Of a stretch of 64,000 nt of DNA, positions 17,316 to 27,110 are shown piece after piece (position 1 is the stretch's first letter; each line of letters begins with the position of its first letter). The notes under the pieces were generated by a model. The model did not search any database. It had not been told where the DNA came from and saw only the letters and a program-made list of their open reading frames with translations. Source of the DNA: Cerasicoccus maritimus (GTDB lineage: Bacteria; Verrucomicrobiota; Verrucomicrobiia; Opitutales; Cerasicoccaceae). The position numbers and the translations under genes were made by a program. The stretch spans positions 124,001 through 188,000 of the forward strand of contig JAVDPD010000004.1 in NCBI GenBank assembly GCA_031296935.1, read 5' to 3'.

Positions 17316-18287
17316 ATGACAAAGGAAAGCGCAAATCCGCCCATCAAGATGAACTGGGAGTCTCTCAAACAGGCGCTCCCCAATACTGCACAATTCCTTA
17401 AGCTGTCCATTCAAAGGCTCCGTCTTGAATACCGTGACAAAGAGGAAATGCAGGTTATCTGGGAGGAGCTCGGTAGTCTGATTGGGCGTCGTGGTTCCCT
17501 ACGCATCGAGGACGCCTTTGAAGTTGGTTGCGGCGTCAATTTGACCCCGCACATCGATGCAGCACAATTTCCTACTGAAGCGGCACAGCTCAAAGAGCTT
17601 TATTCGGACATCCAGGACCATATGAAGGAAGCCGAGGCTAACGGCTGGATCGAGGTAACTCAGTTTCCAAACATCAATCTTTCTCTGACTGGCATTGCCT
17701 GTCCTACCGAACCAACGCAGGATGAGGTAAAGGCCATTGTGGCACTCGTTCCTGACAACAAGCAGCGCCACCATCTCACTTCCGATGGCTTCAAGCTTAG
17801 GGCACCTGCTTGCTTCCGTTTTAGCCACCGTCGCCGTCAAGAGAAGGCGTTGGATAGAAAGCTTGAGTTCGTTCGTGATCAAGCAATGGCTGAGCTGGAA
17901 AATTACCGTAAGAATGCTCTCGGGATACAGCATGGCGAACCAATTTCGATTTGCACGGACTATGAAGGCCAAATCGTTGTAACGGTATCCTTTTTCAATC
18001 AGAGCCAGACTTTACTTGAACTGCCTACCACTCATACGGCTACTACTTTCAAAGAACGGCTTGCTGCTGCACGGAAGCAGCCCAATAAGTATCTGCAGTC
18101 CTGCCTTGCGGAGGGTAAAGCTATTCAGCATCTGGAGGCTACACCCAACTTGCATGATAACATAGACACCCTGTTGGAAGAGGCTGAAATCTATTTGGGC
18201 GTTCCCAAGGTGGAGTATGTAATTATCCTTACACCATTTGTTTATGAGGCCCGTCTACCTGCTAACCTTCCCCCCAATAGAGGATGA
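17316..18287 (+). CDS. Unrecognised protein at the start of the defence-gene remnant
   Basis: An open frame of 323 codons. The protein is soluble and mixed, starting MTKESANPPIKMNWESLKQALPN; it contains the charged helical stretch RFSHRRRQEKALDRKLEFVRDQ and a strand-rich part (ISICTDYEGQIVVTVSFFN). I do not recognise a family. The last 15-20 residues are read through the beginning of the DUF1156-type fragment in a different frame, so the natural C-terminus has been lost at a junction near 18235, or a frameshift in the C6 run at 18270-18275 separates it from the next ORF. Position just behind tRNA-Leu and ahead of anti-phage gene fragments suggests a defence-island gene. Confidence 0.5.
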   Translation: MTKESANPPIKMNWESLKQALPNTAQFLKLSIQRLRLEYRDKEEMQVIWEELGSLIGRRGSLRIEDAFEVGCGVNLTPHIDAAQFPTEAAQLKELYSDIQDHMKEAEANGWIEVTQFPNINLSLTGIACPTEPTQDEVKAIVALVPDNKQRHHLTSDGFKLRAPACFRFSHRRRQEKALDRKLEFVRDQAMAELENYRKNALGIQHGEPISICTDYEGQIVVTVSFFNQSQTLLELPTTHTATTFKERLAAARKQPNKYLQSCLAEGKAIQHLEATPNLHDNIDTLLEEAEIYLGVPKVEYVIILTPFVYEARLPANLPPNRG

Positions 18288-19050
18288 AAGTGCCTATCGT
18301 GACGAGTTGGTCGATGAGGTCCGCACAGAAGTCGCACAGCAGATTGAAACCATGACGGGGCTGAACCAATCCGTTAAGGATAAAGGCCGTTTTGAGAATA
18401 TCTTCGAAGACGCAGACCTACAGATGGCAGGGTTTGCAGCTGCCCTTCGTGTGCTTACGGGCTACCGCTATATTGATGGGCAGGATATGGCTGCTGAGGC
18501 CCTTCGTCCACGCCGCAAGGGGGACAAGAACGTTGTCCGTGAAATTATCGATTACGCCGTTCAGGTCGCCAATGAGATTCTAGTTCCTGAAGGTTTGGAG
18601 CCTTGGGTATGGTCCAAGGTTCACGGCGAGTGTCGCTTTTACCTGAAGATGCTCGACATTGAATCCGCAGGGAACAGCAAGCTCGACAACTTCCAAAATT
18701 TTGCCAAGGCCTTCCGTGTCGAAGACTACGGTGAGCTGATGGCCTCGCAGAAACCGAATGACTCCCGTCTGAAAACTGCCGCCGAGTTTAAGAAAACAAG
18801 CTTTGACGGTAAATTCGGTGAATCCAGCCTGCGGGCGCTGCTCTATGCGCTCTATGAGCTACAGGAGGATACAGATCTGGACGAAGTGATGGAACATCTT
18901 CGGGAGCAGGTTTCCGATTACATGTCTGAGCGTGACCTGTTGAAAGCTTACTGCCAGTTCATCGCTGCCAAGCGCCAGAATACGGCTCCCGATGAGGCTT
19001 CCGCCGCGAGAAGCCTGCTCTTGGCAATTCGCAACGAAGGCATCGCGTAG
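18238..19050 (+). pseudogene. C-terminal fragment of a DUF1156-type anti-phage methylase
   Basis: About 268 residues that resemble the C-terminal helical region of the large DUF1156/COG1743 adenine-specific methylases found in DUF499-DUF1156-DUF3780-helicase anti-phage clusters: RPVYLLTFPPIEDESAYRDE, then ADLQMAGFAAALRVLTGY, IDGQDMAAEALRPR, RFYLKMLD, KLDNFQNFAKAF and RALLYALYELQ. No methylase motif (such as NPPF or DPPY) is present: the N-terminal two thirds of the gene, including DUF1156 and the catalytic domain, are gone. The open frame has no natural start and overlaps the end of the preceding ORF. The family call is from memory of the motif pattern; that the piece is a truncated, inactive remnant is clear. 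Confidence 0.6.
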
Positions 19051-19091
19051 CAGCTTGACCGCAAGGCTCCAATACTATAAATTCGTTAACC

Positions 19092-19325
19092 ATGAAGACA
19101 AACCGTGCAGTTTATACCGTGGATGAGCGCTTTCGGACGCGCAGGGAGCAATCCCGCCGAGAGGACGCTGCCGCTTTGGCTTCGGGCAAGCGAACACCTG
19201 ATGAGCTCCAGCGCTCAAATTCCATCTTCCCTGACAATTTTAGGACGGATGTGAAGATAGACTGGAAGAAGCTTGCCCATGGAACGTCCACACACGGCTA
19301 CCCGAGGCCATTATTGAGGAGATAG
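19092..19325 (+). CDS. Small basic protein between methylase and helicase remnants
   Basis: A 77-residue ORF starting MKTNRAVYTVDERFRTRREQ, hydrophilic and charged, with RTPDELQRSNSIFPDNF and DVKIDWKKL. The last 15 residues (HGTSTHGYPRPLLRR) look unnatural: another frame across the same bases reads CPWNVHTRLPEAIIEEIGR and continues into the helicase ORF. So the native end of this gene was probably lost at a junction near 19280, where sequence belonging to the helicase begins. Small proteins of this kind can accompany defence methylases; function unknown. Confidence 0.45.
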   Translation: MKTNRAVYTVDERFRTRREQSRREDAAALASGKRTPDELQRSNSIFPDNFRTDVKIDWKKLAHGTSTHGYPRPLLRR

Positions 19326-19354
19326 GACGCTGTGCTCGAAAACGTGAGGTAGAG

Positions 19355-20743
19355 TTGTCAGATCTAGCTCCCTCGGATGTCGCTGCCGCAGCAATGGTCG
19401 AATCTCCGATCTATCGCAAGGGCGAGGAACTTAAGCCATGGCAACGTGCGTTTGTCTCGCTATTTCTCAAGCACCGCGAGCTTTACGGTTGTGTGCGTCT
19501 TTTGCTGGCAGATGAGGTGGGTGTGGGCAAAACACTGTCCATGGCTGCATCAGCCATGCTAAGTTGCTTACTCGATGATGGGCCTGCATTAATTTTAACA
19601 CCTGCGACCCTTTGTGATCAGTGGCAAGTAGAGTTAAAGGATAAGCTGGGAATCCCCTCTGCTGTCTGGCTTTCAAACCGAAAGATGTGGCGGGATCACA
19701 ACGGACACCTGATCCGAACACGAGGTGCTGAAGATATCGTGCGTTGCCCATTTCGAATCGGGATCGTCTCCACGGGTCTGCTTTTCCGCCGCACTGATGA
19801 GTATGACCTTCTCTTGAATCGTCGCTATGGCACAGTGATTTTGGATGAAGCACACAAAGCGCGCATGACGCGAGGAATAACAGGAACAGGCTCACCTACC
19901 AATCTTCTCGAATTTATGCGCAAAGTGGCTGAGCGGTCAAAGCACGTTCTATTGGGAACCGCTACTCCAGTACAGACCCACATTGAGGAGCTTTGGGATC
20001 TTCTCGACATCTTGAATCGCGGTGCTGACTTTGTGCTTGGTAGACCTTATTCAACCTGGGCTAACCCTGATAAAGCATTAGCAGTAATCACTGGTAAGCA
20101 ACTGATAGTTGATGAACAGGAAACTTGGGAGCTTTTAAGAAATCCTCTTCCTCCTGCCCACGAGGGGCAATTGTTCGATCATATTCGAAGTGATCTGGGA
20201 ATTCGCAAAGACCAATTTTTTTCGGATAAACCTGTTACAGATTTGGACCAGTTTACACGCGATGAGCTCCACGACTTGCTGGAAACTCAAAATGAGGGAC
20301 TGGCCTTCCTTCAGTTAAACAATCCTATTCTTCGGCACACAGTTCTCCGTAAACGTCAAATGCTGGAAGAACTAGGACTTATCGACAAAATACCAGTCGA
20401 CATTTGGCCCAGTACAAAGGAGCCCTTGGGTATTTTCGATGGTAATGGCTTACCAACCACTCCAGAGTTCGACCGCGCTTATGAGGCTGCCATGGATTTT
20501 ACAAGTGCTATCAAAAGGAGAGGCGCTGGTTTTATGGAAAACATGATGCTGCAGCGCATTTGCTCCAGCATTGCCAGCGGTATCAGCACTGCAAAGACCT
20601 TGCTGAAAAAGCGAGTTCCTCAAGAAGACTCGGAAAATGATCTAGAATTCTTCGCAAATGCTCCTGAGATTAACGAAGCTTCCGCCGAAGCATCTCATCT
20701 AAAACGACTCATAGAGCACTTGGAGGCTAGGTATTGTTTTTGA
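19355..20743 (+). pseudogene. SNF2-type helicase fragment of a PLD/SNF2 anti-phage protein
   Basis: The N-terminal helicase lobe of a SNF2 family ATPase: motif I LLADEVGVGKTLSMAA, motif Ia LILTPATLCDQWQVEL, motif II VILDEAHKARMTRG and motif III LLGTATPVQTHIEELWDL. The sequence just before (IYRKGEELKPWQRAFVSLFL) matches the phospholipase D-like/SNF2 proteins of DUF499/DUF1156 clusters. The frame is open upstream to about 19280 but no PLD domain is present, and the protein stops at 20743 before the second helicase lobe, inside a decayed 64-bp palindromic element. With neither PLD nor motifs IV-VI it cannot be functional. Confidence 0.75.
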
Positions 20744-20802
20744 TCTATCATCAGTTGCCGGGTTGAGCAAGTGCTGGACCCGGTAACTTCATGTTATCTC
20801 TA
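20741..20802. repeat. Decayed copy of the 64-bp palindromic element
   Basis: The core GTTGCCGGGT, a 14-base loop TGAGCAAGTGCTGG, and an almost perfect right arm (ACCCGGTAACTTCATGTTAT, then CTCTA) match the intact element at 34125-34188; the left arm beyond the core has diverged. Its left edge coincides with the stop codon of the truncated helicase. Confidence 0.85.
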
Positions 20803-20867
20803 GAGCCTAAGCATGTGGTTTTTGTAGCGGCTATGGTCAGAGCTGTCTACCAGATCCATGAGGGGTA

Positions 20868-21144
20868 ATGTCGATCAAGCATGTCGCCGAGCGCCTGGAG
20901 CTGCACTGGCACTCGCCATACGCCCGACCACCTCCGCGCTCTAGAACGCGAAACCAGAGACAGCATACACTGCGAGATAGAGGAAAAGCATTGGACAACG
21001 CGCATCATCGCGCGGGTTCGTCAAAAGTGGCAAATGCATTTAATGGCCGAGTTCGCCGTCGACCGAGTGGACATTTTACGCACACCACGGGCATCCTATG
21101 CCCGATCGACGATCCAGCCGCCATCATCGAAGAAAAACGCCTAA
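20868..21144 (+). pseudogene. Unrecognised broken coding fragment after the helicase remnant
   Basis: Two overlapping frames share protein-like sequence: MSIKHVAERLELHWH in one and, after a slip near 20915, HTPDHLRALERETRDSIHCE, EEKHWTTRIIARVRQKWQMH and LMAEFAVDRVDILR in the other. Read together they look like the helical end of a larger protein with a frameshift. It may be the tail of the helicase gene or of another island gene; no family is recognised. The rest of 20744-21258 holds only the palindrome. Confidence 0.35.
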
Positions 21145-21258
21145 GTTCTTTATGTAATTATGAATCAAGGCTTTAGAGCTTCGATGAGGATGACAAAAGC
21201 CCAGGTTGGCACGGACCTCGTTAAGTAGAGGACGAACTCTCAAACAAAGGTCCATCCA

Positions 21259-21912
21259 ATGAAGAAATGGTTTAAACGCTATCGCATCTGCCTCAGTAGC
21301 CGCATTGAAAACGTCCTCGACCAAGTGGAGAACCACGAAGCCGTGGTCGCCGCCGCCGTCAAGGAAGCACGGGAGCACGCCGCCCGCGCCAAGGTAAAAC
21401 TCAACCGCGTTCACCGCGACGGCGAGACGCTTCGCCAGCGCGCTGAGCAACTTGCCACCGAGGCCGTCCGCTGGGAAGAGCGTGCGACATCCTGCGTGGA
21501 AACCGACCGAGAGCGTGCCCGCGAATGCCTCCGACGACGCACGGCTGCGAAGGAAGAACAAGCACGCCTCGAACGCGAAGCCGCCGAACATGGTCGCCTC
21601 GAAAAACAACTGACCAGCGACTTGCGCCGCGTCGAAGAACGTGTCCGCGAGCTGCAGCGCCGTCAGCATACTTTGGCTGCCCGCGAACAACGCGCCGAAG
21701 CCGCCGTGCTGACAGCCCCAGGTGAAGTTGCCTTGCTCGATGACATCGAAGACGTCTTCGAGCGCTGGGAAGGCAAGCTCGCCGAATCAGAAATCCGCGC
21801 CGACCTCGATGTCGACACGTTCCGCGATGGCTTCGTGGAAACCGAAAGTAACGCCGAGCTCGACGCCGAACTCGATGCCCTCATTGCCGAGAAAAAGCAC
21901 GCTGACGCCTAA
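21259..21912 (+). CDS. PspA/IM30 family membrane-remodelling protein
   Basis: A 217-residue, almost wholly helical protein of the PspA/IM30 (bacterial ESCRT-III) family. It starts MKKWFKRYRICLSSRIENVLDQVENHE, corresponding to the amphipathic helix and start of helix 1; long coiled coils follow (residues about 25-155, rich in Arg, Glu and Ala), then an acidic C-terminal segment with repeated ELDAELDALIAE. Such proteins polymerise on the inner membrane under envelope stress. The next gene, 22 bases downstream, encodes a multi-pass membrane protein, so the pair probably forms an operon; no PspF-type activator is visible. Subfamily (PspA versus other IM30) is not certain. Confidence 0.85.
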   Translation: MKKWFKRYRICLSSRIENVLDQVENHEAVVAAAVKEAREHAARAKVKLNRVHRDGETLRQRAEQLATEAVRWEERATSCVETDRERARECLRRRTAAKEEQARLEREAAEHGRLEKQLTSDLRRVEERVRELQRRQHTLAAREQRAEAAVLTAPGEVALLDDIEDVFERWEGKLAESEIRADLDVDTFRDGFVETESNAELDAELDALIAEKKHADA

Positions 21913-21934
21913 GCAACTCCAACTCATCCGAACC

Positions 21935-23359
21935 ATGAACACTGACTCCACATCCAACGAACCTCCCGCCATGCCGCCGCCCTTGCCCAACCAGCAGGGC
22001 GCGCGGACCACCACCGTGCAAGCGCGCGATATTGAAATCTCCGCGCAAGCCGAGACCTATGAGGAAGCCGATGCCAGCGCCCCACGCGAACGATCAGGCT
22101 GGCCCGCTCTCCCCACCCTGCTCCGCTGGCTCGGCGCCACCACGCTCCTCGCATCGGCCTTCACCTTTCTCATCAGCAACTGGGAAAGCACCGAAGAGCT
22201 TCAACGCTACGCGCAGTTCCTCGGGCTCACCGTGCTGCTGACCGGCTGCGGTTGGTTCTGTATTTCTCGTTGGAAGGACGATAAGGGCGCGCGCACCTTC
22301 TTTGCGCTCAGCGCCGCGCTGCTCCCCGCGCACTTCTGTCAGTTGGGCGCCATGCTCTTCGCCAAATTTCGCGGACAGGAATCATTCAACGGCTTCTACG
22401 AAGCCTTCGCGTTTCAAGACCCCGGCGTCTGGCTTTGGCCAACGATTGGCGGGGCGCTTCTATTGCTCATTCCAATGACCTACCTGGGCTTTGCTTCGAT
22501 GGCGCGCAAAGACGCGCGGAAGCTCACCCTCGTCTATTTTTTATCGAACGCCACGCTACTCATTACCACGCGCATGCCGGACTTGGTCGCCTTGATTGGC
22601 TTCGCACAACTGGGCGGTTTGATCTTTGCCGACCGTAAATACTTTGCATCGCAAAGTAGACTGCAAACTTGGGACGGCGTTGCGATGCGTTCGCTACTCT
22701 TTGCCCCCTTTGGTCTGCTGGTTGGACGCAACTTAATGCTTCATGCCGGCGAAAGCGAGCTGCTGATCAGCCTGCTTGCCACCACCTTGGCCACAGTGCT
22801 TTTCACTGGCGTGCCACGCGTCATTAAAAACAAAACAATGGCCGAGCTTTCCCGCGTGGCCGCCCTGGCTCCAGCCATCGTCGCGTGGTCGATGTTCGCG
22901 TCGTGCTTTGAGCTGGGCGGCCACGCCTGGGAAATGCCGCTCATCGTGCTGCCAAGCGCCTTGATCGCCATTGGGATGTCCACGCGGATGTCGACGCTGG
23001 CCAAGCCCACTCGCCGTACCGCGGTTGTCGTCGCCATCAGCGCCGCCCTGCTTCAGATGGTCAGCACGGAGTCCATCTACGCCTCGCTGCTCGCCATCGC
23101 CACATCGATCATTGTCATCCTGGCCAGCTACCGTATGCGCGAGCGTTGGGTGTTCCGCATCGGCATTGGCGGGCTGGCGCTCAGCATACTTTACCACCTG
23201 CGATACGCCGTCGAACTCTACCAAGGTGACTGGATCTGGCTGTCGCTCGCTGGCACGGGCGTGCTCGTCATCCTGAGCTCGTCCTACCTCGAGCGCTACG
23301 GTCGGCAGGGCATGAACTCGATCAAGACTTTGCATCACAAAGTTTCCGGATGGAAATAG
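21935..23359 (+). CDS. Multi-pass membrane protein partnered with PspA
   Basis: A 474-residue protein. The first 70 residues are hydrophilic and proline-rich (EPPAMPPPLPNQQGARTTTV) and should be cytosolic; about twelve membrane segments follow, starting LLRWLGATTLLASAFTFLIS, with NWESTEELQRYAQFLGLTVL near the front, an arrangement like that of DUF2157-type predicted membrane proteins. It ends in a short basic tail. The start ATG 21935 lies 22 bases after the PspA-like gene and before a terminator at 23401, so the two likely form a two-gene operon. Function unknown; membrane-stress sensing or anchoring of PspA is an inference from position. Confidence 0.7.
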   Translation: MNTDSTSNEPPAMPPPLPNQQGARTTTVQARDIEISAQAETYEEADASAPRERSGWPALPTLLRWLGATTLLASAFTFLISNWESTEELQRYAQFLGLTVLLTGCGWFCISRWKDDKGARTFFALSAALLPAHFCQLGAMLFAKFRGQESFNGFYEAFAFQDPGVWLWPTIGGALLLLIPMTYLGFASMARKDARKLTLVYFLSNATLLITTRMPDLVALIGFAQLGGLIFADRKYFASQSRLQTWDGVAMRSLLFAPFGLLVGRNLMLHAGESELLISLLATTLATVLFTGVPRVIKNKTMAELSRVAALAPAIVAWSMFASCFELGGHAWEMPLIVLPSALIAIGMSTRMSTLAKPTRRTAVVVAISAALLQMVSTESIYASLLAIATSIIVILASYRMRERWVFRIGIGGLALSILYHLRYAVELYQGDWIWLSLAGTGVLVILSSSYLERYGRQGMNSIKTLHHKVSGWK

Positions 23360-23400
23360 GAGTCAGTCCATTCAGGCGCGTCGCCTGAAGCCATAATCAG

Positions 23401-23434
23401 CCGGAAGGTCCAGGCGTGGGCCTTCCGGTTTTTA
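23401..23434 (+). terminator. Intrinsic terminator after the PspA operon
   Basis: Stem CCGGAAGG/CCTTCCGG extended by CC/GG, followed by TTTTTAAT. A second small hairpin TCAGGCG-cgt-CGCCTGA lies just upstream at 23373-23389. Confidence 0.85.
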
Positions 23435-23514
23435 ATAGAAATACCAACACTCATCGCAGGTAACTAGGGGGAATACGAGATTGTCTTTTTCGTGCGCCTG
23501 GCTATCGTCGCGAC

Positions 23515-24318
23515 ATGAATACGCCGTTTCGCCAACTAACCCTTTGGCTACGATTGCTGTTGCTACTAATGGCCGTTTGTACTCACGCACGCACATTTAC
23601 GATGCAGAACGGAGATAAAGTAGAAGGCGAAGTCGTTGCGTTTAAAAACGGGATGATCGTCATTGCCAAAGACAGCGGAGGCAAAGCACTCTACTCGCTC
23701 GATGCATTTTCCACCGCCGACCAAACATACCTAAGCGAAAAATTTCCCACCGGCAACAAACGTGAATCCGCTCGCACGACAAAGACCGCAACCCCTGCCC
23801 CGAAGCCGGGCCCCAGCGTCGAGACAGCCGCTCCGACAACAAAAAAAACAGCAGCCCAAAATCAACGCCCATCGACCCACCCCGGCCTCTCCAAACTGCG
23901 CCAAGGTTCAATGGGTCCCGAGCTTAAGGCGCGGCCGCAGGGGAAGTCGGAATGGGTTTCGCAAAGGGATTTCCATGGCAAGCTGCTCGTCGTCCAATTT
24001 TGGTCAACCAGTGTGCCACAGTCCATTGAAGAGGTTAAAGGCCTGGCTTACTTACACCGTAAGTATCAGGACCGCGGCTTTGAGCTAATGGGCGTGGCGA
24101 TGGACTCCAGCCGTAGGCGCGTAAACAATGTCGAAGAAGCGATTGGCGTCAATTGGCCCATGCGCATGGACGAAGATCGTGTTACGATTCAAGAATGGGG
24201 CGTGACCGCGCTGCCCACCAACGTCCTTATTGATCAAAACGGCGTCATCCTCCGGGAGCACATCTCCGCGCGTGAGCTGCAATACCTTCTAGCCGAACGG
24301 CTTGGGCCAGTAAAGTAG
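23515..24318 (+). CDS. Secreted SHD1 plus thioredoxin-fold protein lacking catalytic cysteines
   Basis: A 267-residue exported protein. After the signal peptide (LWLRLLLLLMAVCTHA) comes an SHD1-like domain (residues about 26-75: RTFTMQNGDKVEGEVVAF, ending STADQTYLSE), common in Verrucomicrobia and Planctomycetes. A low-complexity Thr/Pro/Lys linker (85-130) leads to a TlpA/AhpC-type thioredoxin fold: LLVVQFWSTSVPQSIEEV, GFELMGVAMDSS and the cis-proline loop ALPTNVLID. Where TlpA proteins have WCxxC this one has STSVPQS, so it cannot do thiol-disulfide exchange. Likely a binding or structural role. It stands alone after the PspA operon terminator. Confidence 0.82.
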   Translation: MNTPFRQLTLWLRLLLLLMAVCTHARTFTMQNGDKVEGEVVAFKNGMIVIAKDSGGKALYSLDAFSTADQTYLSEKFPTGNKRESARTTKTATPAPKPGPSVETAAPTTKKTAAQNQRPSTHPGLSKLRQGSMGPELKARPQGKSEWVSQRDFHGKLLVVQFWSTSVPQSIEEVKGLAYLHRKYQDRGFELMGVAMDSSRRRVNNVEEAIGVNWPMRMDEDRVTIQEWGVTALPTNVLIDQNGVILREHISARELQYLLAERLGPVK

Positions 24319-24394
24319 AGCGATACGGGCTGGACAAAGCCCCCGTGAATTCAGAGAGTTTGAGCATAACCAGCCGCCCGCGAATCACTACAGC

Positions 24395-24742
24395 ATGAAA
24401 CCACGCAACTTACGCCACCGCCTGGAGAAAGCCGCTAAGCTTCTCGTTGTCGTTCAAAAATATCACCCGGAGGTGCTTTGCCAATTTGCCGACGACAAAG
24501 GAGACAATGGGCACCTGATGATTCGCCTGCCGCTGGGTGGTGATCCATCCAAGCTGGGGAGCGAATTAGAAGGCAAGGGCTACGCCTTCACCAAAGCGCG
24601 CAGCCCCTGGCTCGGCGCTGAAATCTTCCGCGGGTCTAAAAGCGGCCAACCCCGTGTGATCATCGAAGTAGAAATCCCCGCCAACCGCCTAAGCCGCGGC
24701 CCGGAAATCGCAGAGCTGCCCCATAGCTTCAAAGCCAAGTAA
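24395..24742 (+). CDS. Conserved-looking small protein of unknown function
   Basis: A 115-residue cytosolic protein, basic at the N-terminus (MKPRNLRHRLEKAAKLLVVV) and with an alternating strand pattern in the rest (HLMIRLPLGGDPSKLG, PRVIIEVEIPANRLSRGPEI). No signal peptide, membrane segment or known motif. It is convergent with the histidine kinase gene, with 19 bases between them. I do not recognise the family; intact frame and normal codon use support a real gene. Confidence 0.6.
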   Translation: MKPRNLRHRLEKAAKLLVVVQKYHPEVLCQFADDKGDNGHLMIRLPLGGDPSKLGSELEGKGYAFTKARSPWLGAEIFRGSKSGQPRVIIEVEIPANRLSRGPEIAELPHSFKAK

Positions 24743-24761
24743 CGCACACGAGCATGGGGCC

Positions 24762-27110
24762 TCAATCGAGCACTCCTTGATGCGACTCTAAAACATTACG
24801 CAAAGTGTTCAGCGAAACTGGCTTCGAGACAAAGTCCACCATGCCACAATCCTGACATTTAAGCTTCACTTCCTCCGAAGCATGCGCCGTAACAGCAACA
24901 ACCCTTGGTTCGCAGTTTGACAGCGCCTGTATGCGTCGTGTGGCTTCAAAGCCATCCATCTCCGGCATGCTAATATCCATCAAAACCACATGGAAATCAT
25001 GGATTCGGCAGCGATCCACTGCGCTCGCGCCATCTGGCGCAGTCATCACATCGGCACCAATTTTTTGAAGCAGACCGACTAGCAATCGGCGGTTATCCAA
25101 ATTATCCTCCACCACGAGCACACGCATTTGCGTAAATTGATTCGCCTCAATCTCCTCTATCGAGTTTTCCACGCTCGCTGATGAGACAAAAAGCGCCGGT
25201 AGCTCAAACCAAAAAGTCGAGCCATGCCCGAGCTCACTTTCGAAACCGATCTCACCACCCAGCACATCCACAAGCTTGGAGCAGATTGCCAGGCCCAGCC
25301 CAACGCCATCAAAGCGCCGCGTGTAGGTGGACTCGACTTGCGTGAATGGGCGGAAAACTTCCTCATGCTTATCACCGGCAATACCGATGCCATTATCGAC
25401 TACTTCGATTCGCAAGCGCCCACCCCCTTCGTCGCGCCAACCAATACACAGCGAAACTTTGCCATGCAAAGTAAACTTAAAGGCATTGATCACGAGATTG
25501 GAAATAATCTGGCTCGTTAGCTCCTGGTCGAGCATCACCGCGAGTGAAACCTCCATTGCCTCACCAGCACAACCATTGACGACTTCAAACTCGTTGCCAT
25601 TGCGAAGCGACTCCAAGTCCCGCGCCAAAGTTTGCGCATAAGCCCACAGCACCGTTGGCCGTTCATTGACTTTGGTCTTCTGTTTATCGATGCCAATGAA
25701 ATCCAGAATGTCTTCAATCTGGCGCAGTAATTTATGCGCAGAACGCTCAATAATCTCCAGTGACTCGCGCGTTTCAGCGTCCTCGCATTCCTGGAGAAGC
25801 ATATTTGAAAAGCCGAGGATCGGGTTAAGTGGCGTGCGCATTTCATGACTAATCACGGCAAGAAATTCATCTTTTGCGCGATTAGAGGCCTCTGCACGCT
25901 CCTTGGCTTCGCAAAGCGCCTGCTGAACTTGGATCTGCTCCGTTACATCCTCGGCAACCCCTAGAAAACCAATGATGTTGTCGTCATGATCACGAACTGT
26001 GGTCGTAATCAACTCCACCGTCAGCGTCGTTCCATCCTTACGCACGTAGGTCCATCTCTGCCGATCACGCTGCCCCCTTCGTGCGAGTGCAAAAAAGACC
26101 TCGATACCAGCGATCTCCTGCCCGAACTCGAACGACAAATCCCGCGCACGTTTTTCAACTTCTTCCTCCCTGTGAATGATGAGCGGTGTGTAGCGGCCTA
26201 TGACTTCCGCGGCACGATACCCCAACATATTTTCTGCGCCACTGTTAAAACTGGTAATCACACCATCAGTCCCAGTCATGATCACCGAAGTTTCGGTCGC
26301 CGCATTGAGCAGATTATTCAGCTTAACATTCGCGTCCAGTAATTCCTCTTGGGCCTGTACTAGGGGCGTTACATTGATGATGAAGCCCTCCAGCGCGATT
26401 ATATTTCCATGAGAGTCAAAGATGCCCACACCGCGCTCCCACACCGTCCGAATCTCTCCTGATCCTGCGTGAATTTTATACTGCAATGTGAACGGTTCAC
26501 GCTTTGCTAATGCCTTCGTCACAACCTCCCAAGTTCTCTGCTGGTCTTCTTCAATGATGACATCCTCCCCCCAGGCGACCTCTCCTGAAAGCAAATGCTC
26601 TGGGGTCAGCTCCGCCAAGTTTTCCACCCCCTGGCTGACAAACTCCATGGTCCAATTCGTATCCTGTCGACAGCGGTAAACCATCCCCGGCAAGTTCCCC
26701 ATCAAGCGATCATGCCGACGCACACGCTCCACCAAATCATGCAGCTCACTGCGCTGTTCCCCCGCGACATCCACCACTCGGCCCATGAGCAAAATCGTGC
26801 CCTGTTCCATATCAAGATCAGCCTCCCAGATCACAGATCGGTCCACCGCCGTATACCGCTCGGTCCGAGGAAAGCAACGCCCACTACTCTCCAAATCACT
26901 AGGCCAATCTTCCAAAGGCAAACCAGGGAACAGCTGCCGACCGCCCACCTTTCCAGTCAAGCTGTCAGGATCCATTCCCAACAGCGTCGCTTTCGCTTTA
27001 TCGAAACGCAGAAGATTTCCATGAAAATCAACGACCGCAAAAAATGCACCAGAATTAGCCGCGACTAAACGTGCTAATCGTTGAAACTGAATTGAATCAT
27101 CGCCTGGCAT
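24762..27110 (-). CDS. PAS-domain hybrid histidine kinase with receiver domain
   Basis: A 782-residue cytosolic sensor kinase. Three or four PAS domains fill residues about 1-400 ([59 protein letters not shown]; followed by [13 protein letters not shown]). HisKA has the phosphoacceptor His in [19 protein letters not shown]; HATPase_c has the N-box [11 protein letters not shown] and G-boxes [10 protein letters not shown] and [15 protein letters not shown]-terminal REC domain has its phospho-Asp in [18 protein letters not shown]. No DNA-binding output and no response regulator is adjacent, so its partner must be elsewhere. ATG 27110 is preferred; an in-frame ATG at 27164 would add 18 hydrophobic-poor residues. 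Confidence 0.93.
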   Translation of the reverse strand: MPGDDSIQFQRLARLVAANSGAFFAVVDFHGNLLRFDKAKATLLGMDPDSLTGKVGGRQLFPGLPLEDWPSDLESSGRCFPRTERYTAVDRSVIWEADLDMEQGTILLMGRVVDVAGEQRSELHDLVERVRRHDRLMGNLPGMVYRCRQDTNWTMEFVSQGVENLAELTPEHLLSGEVAWGEDVIIEEDQQRTWEVVTKALAKREPFTLQYKIHAGSGEIRTVWERGVGIFDSHGNIIALEGFIINVTPLVQAQEELLDANVKLNNLLNAATETSVIMTGTDGVITSFNSGAENMLGYRAAEVIGRYTPLIIHREEEVEKRARDLSFEFGQEIAGIEVFFALARRGQRDRQRWTYVRKDGTTLTVELITTTVRDHDDNIIGFLGVAEDVTEQIQVQQALCEAKERAEASNRAKDEFLAVISHEMRTPLNPILGFSNMLLQECEDAETRESLEIIERSAHKLLRQIEDILDFIGIDKQKTKVNERPTVLWAYAQTLARDLESLRNGNEFEVVNGCAGEAMEVSLAVMLDQELTSQIISNLVINAFKFTLHGKVSLCIGWRDEGGGRLRIEVVDNGIGIAGDKHEEVFRPFTQVESTYTRRFDGVGLGLAICSKLVDVLGGEIGFESELGHGSTFWFELPALFVSSASVENSIEEIEANQFTQMRVLVVEDNLDNRRLLVGLLQKIGADVMTAPDGASAVDRCRIHDFHVVLMDISMPEMDGFEATRRIQALSNCEPRVVAVTAHASEEVKLKCQDCGMVDFVSKPVSLNTLRNVLESHQGVLD

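Noticed and set aside
17159..21258. A complete genomic island with direct att repeats
   Set aside because: The 3' end of tRNA-Leu(TAA) is not repeated downstream and no integrase is present in the window, so island boundaries cannot be claimed.
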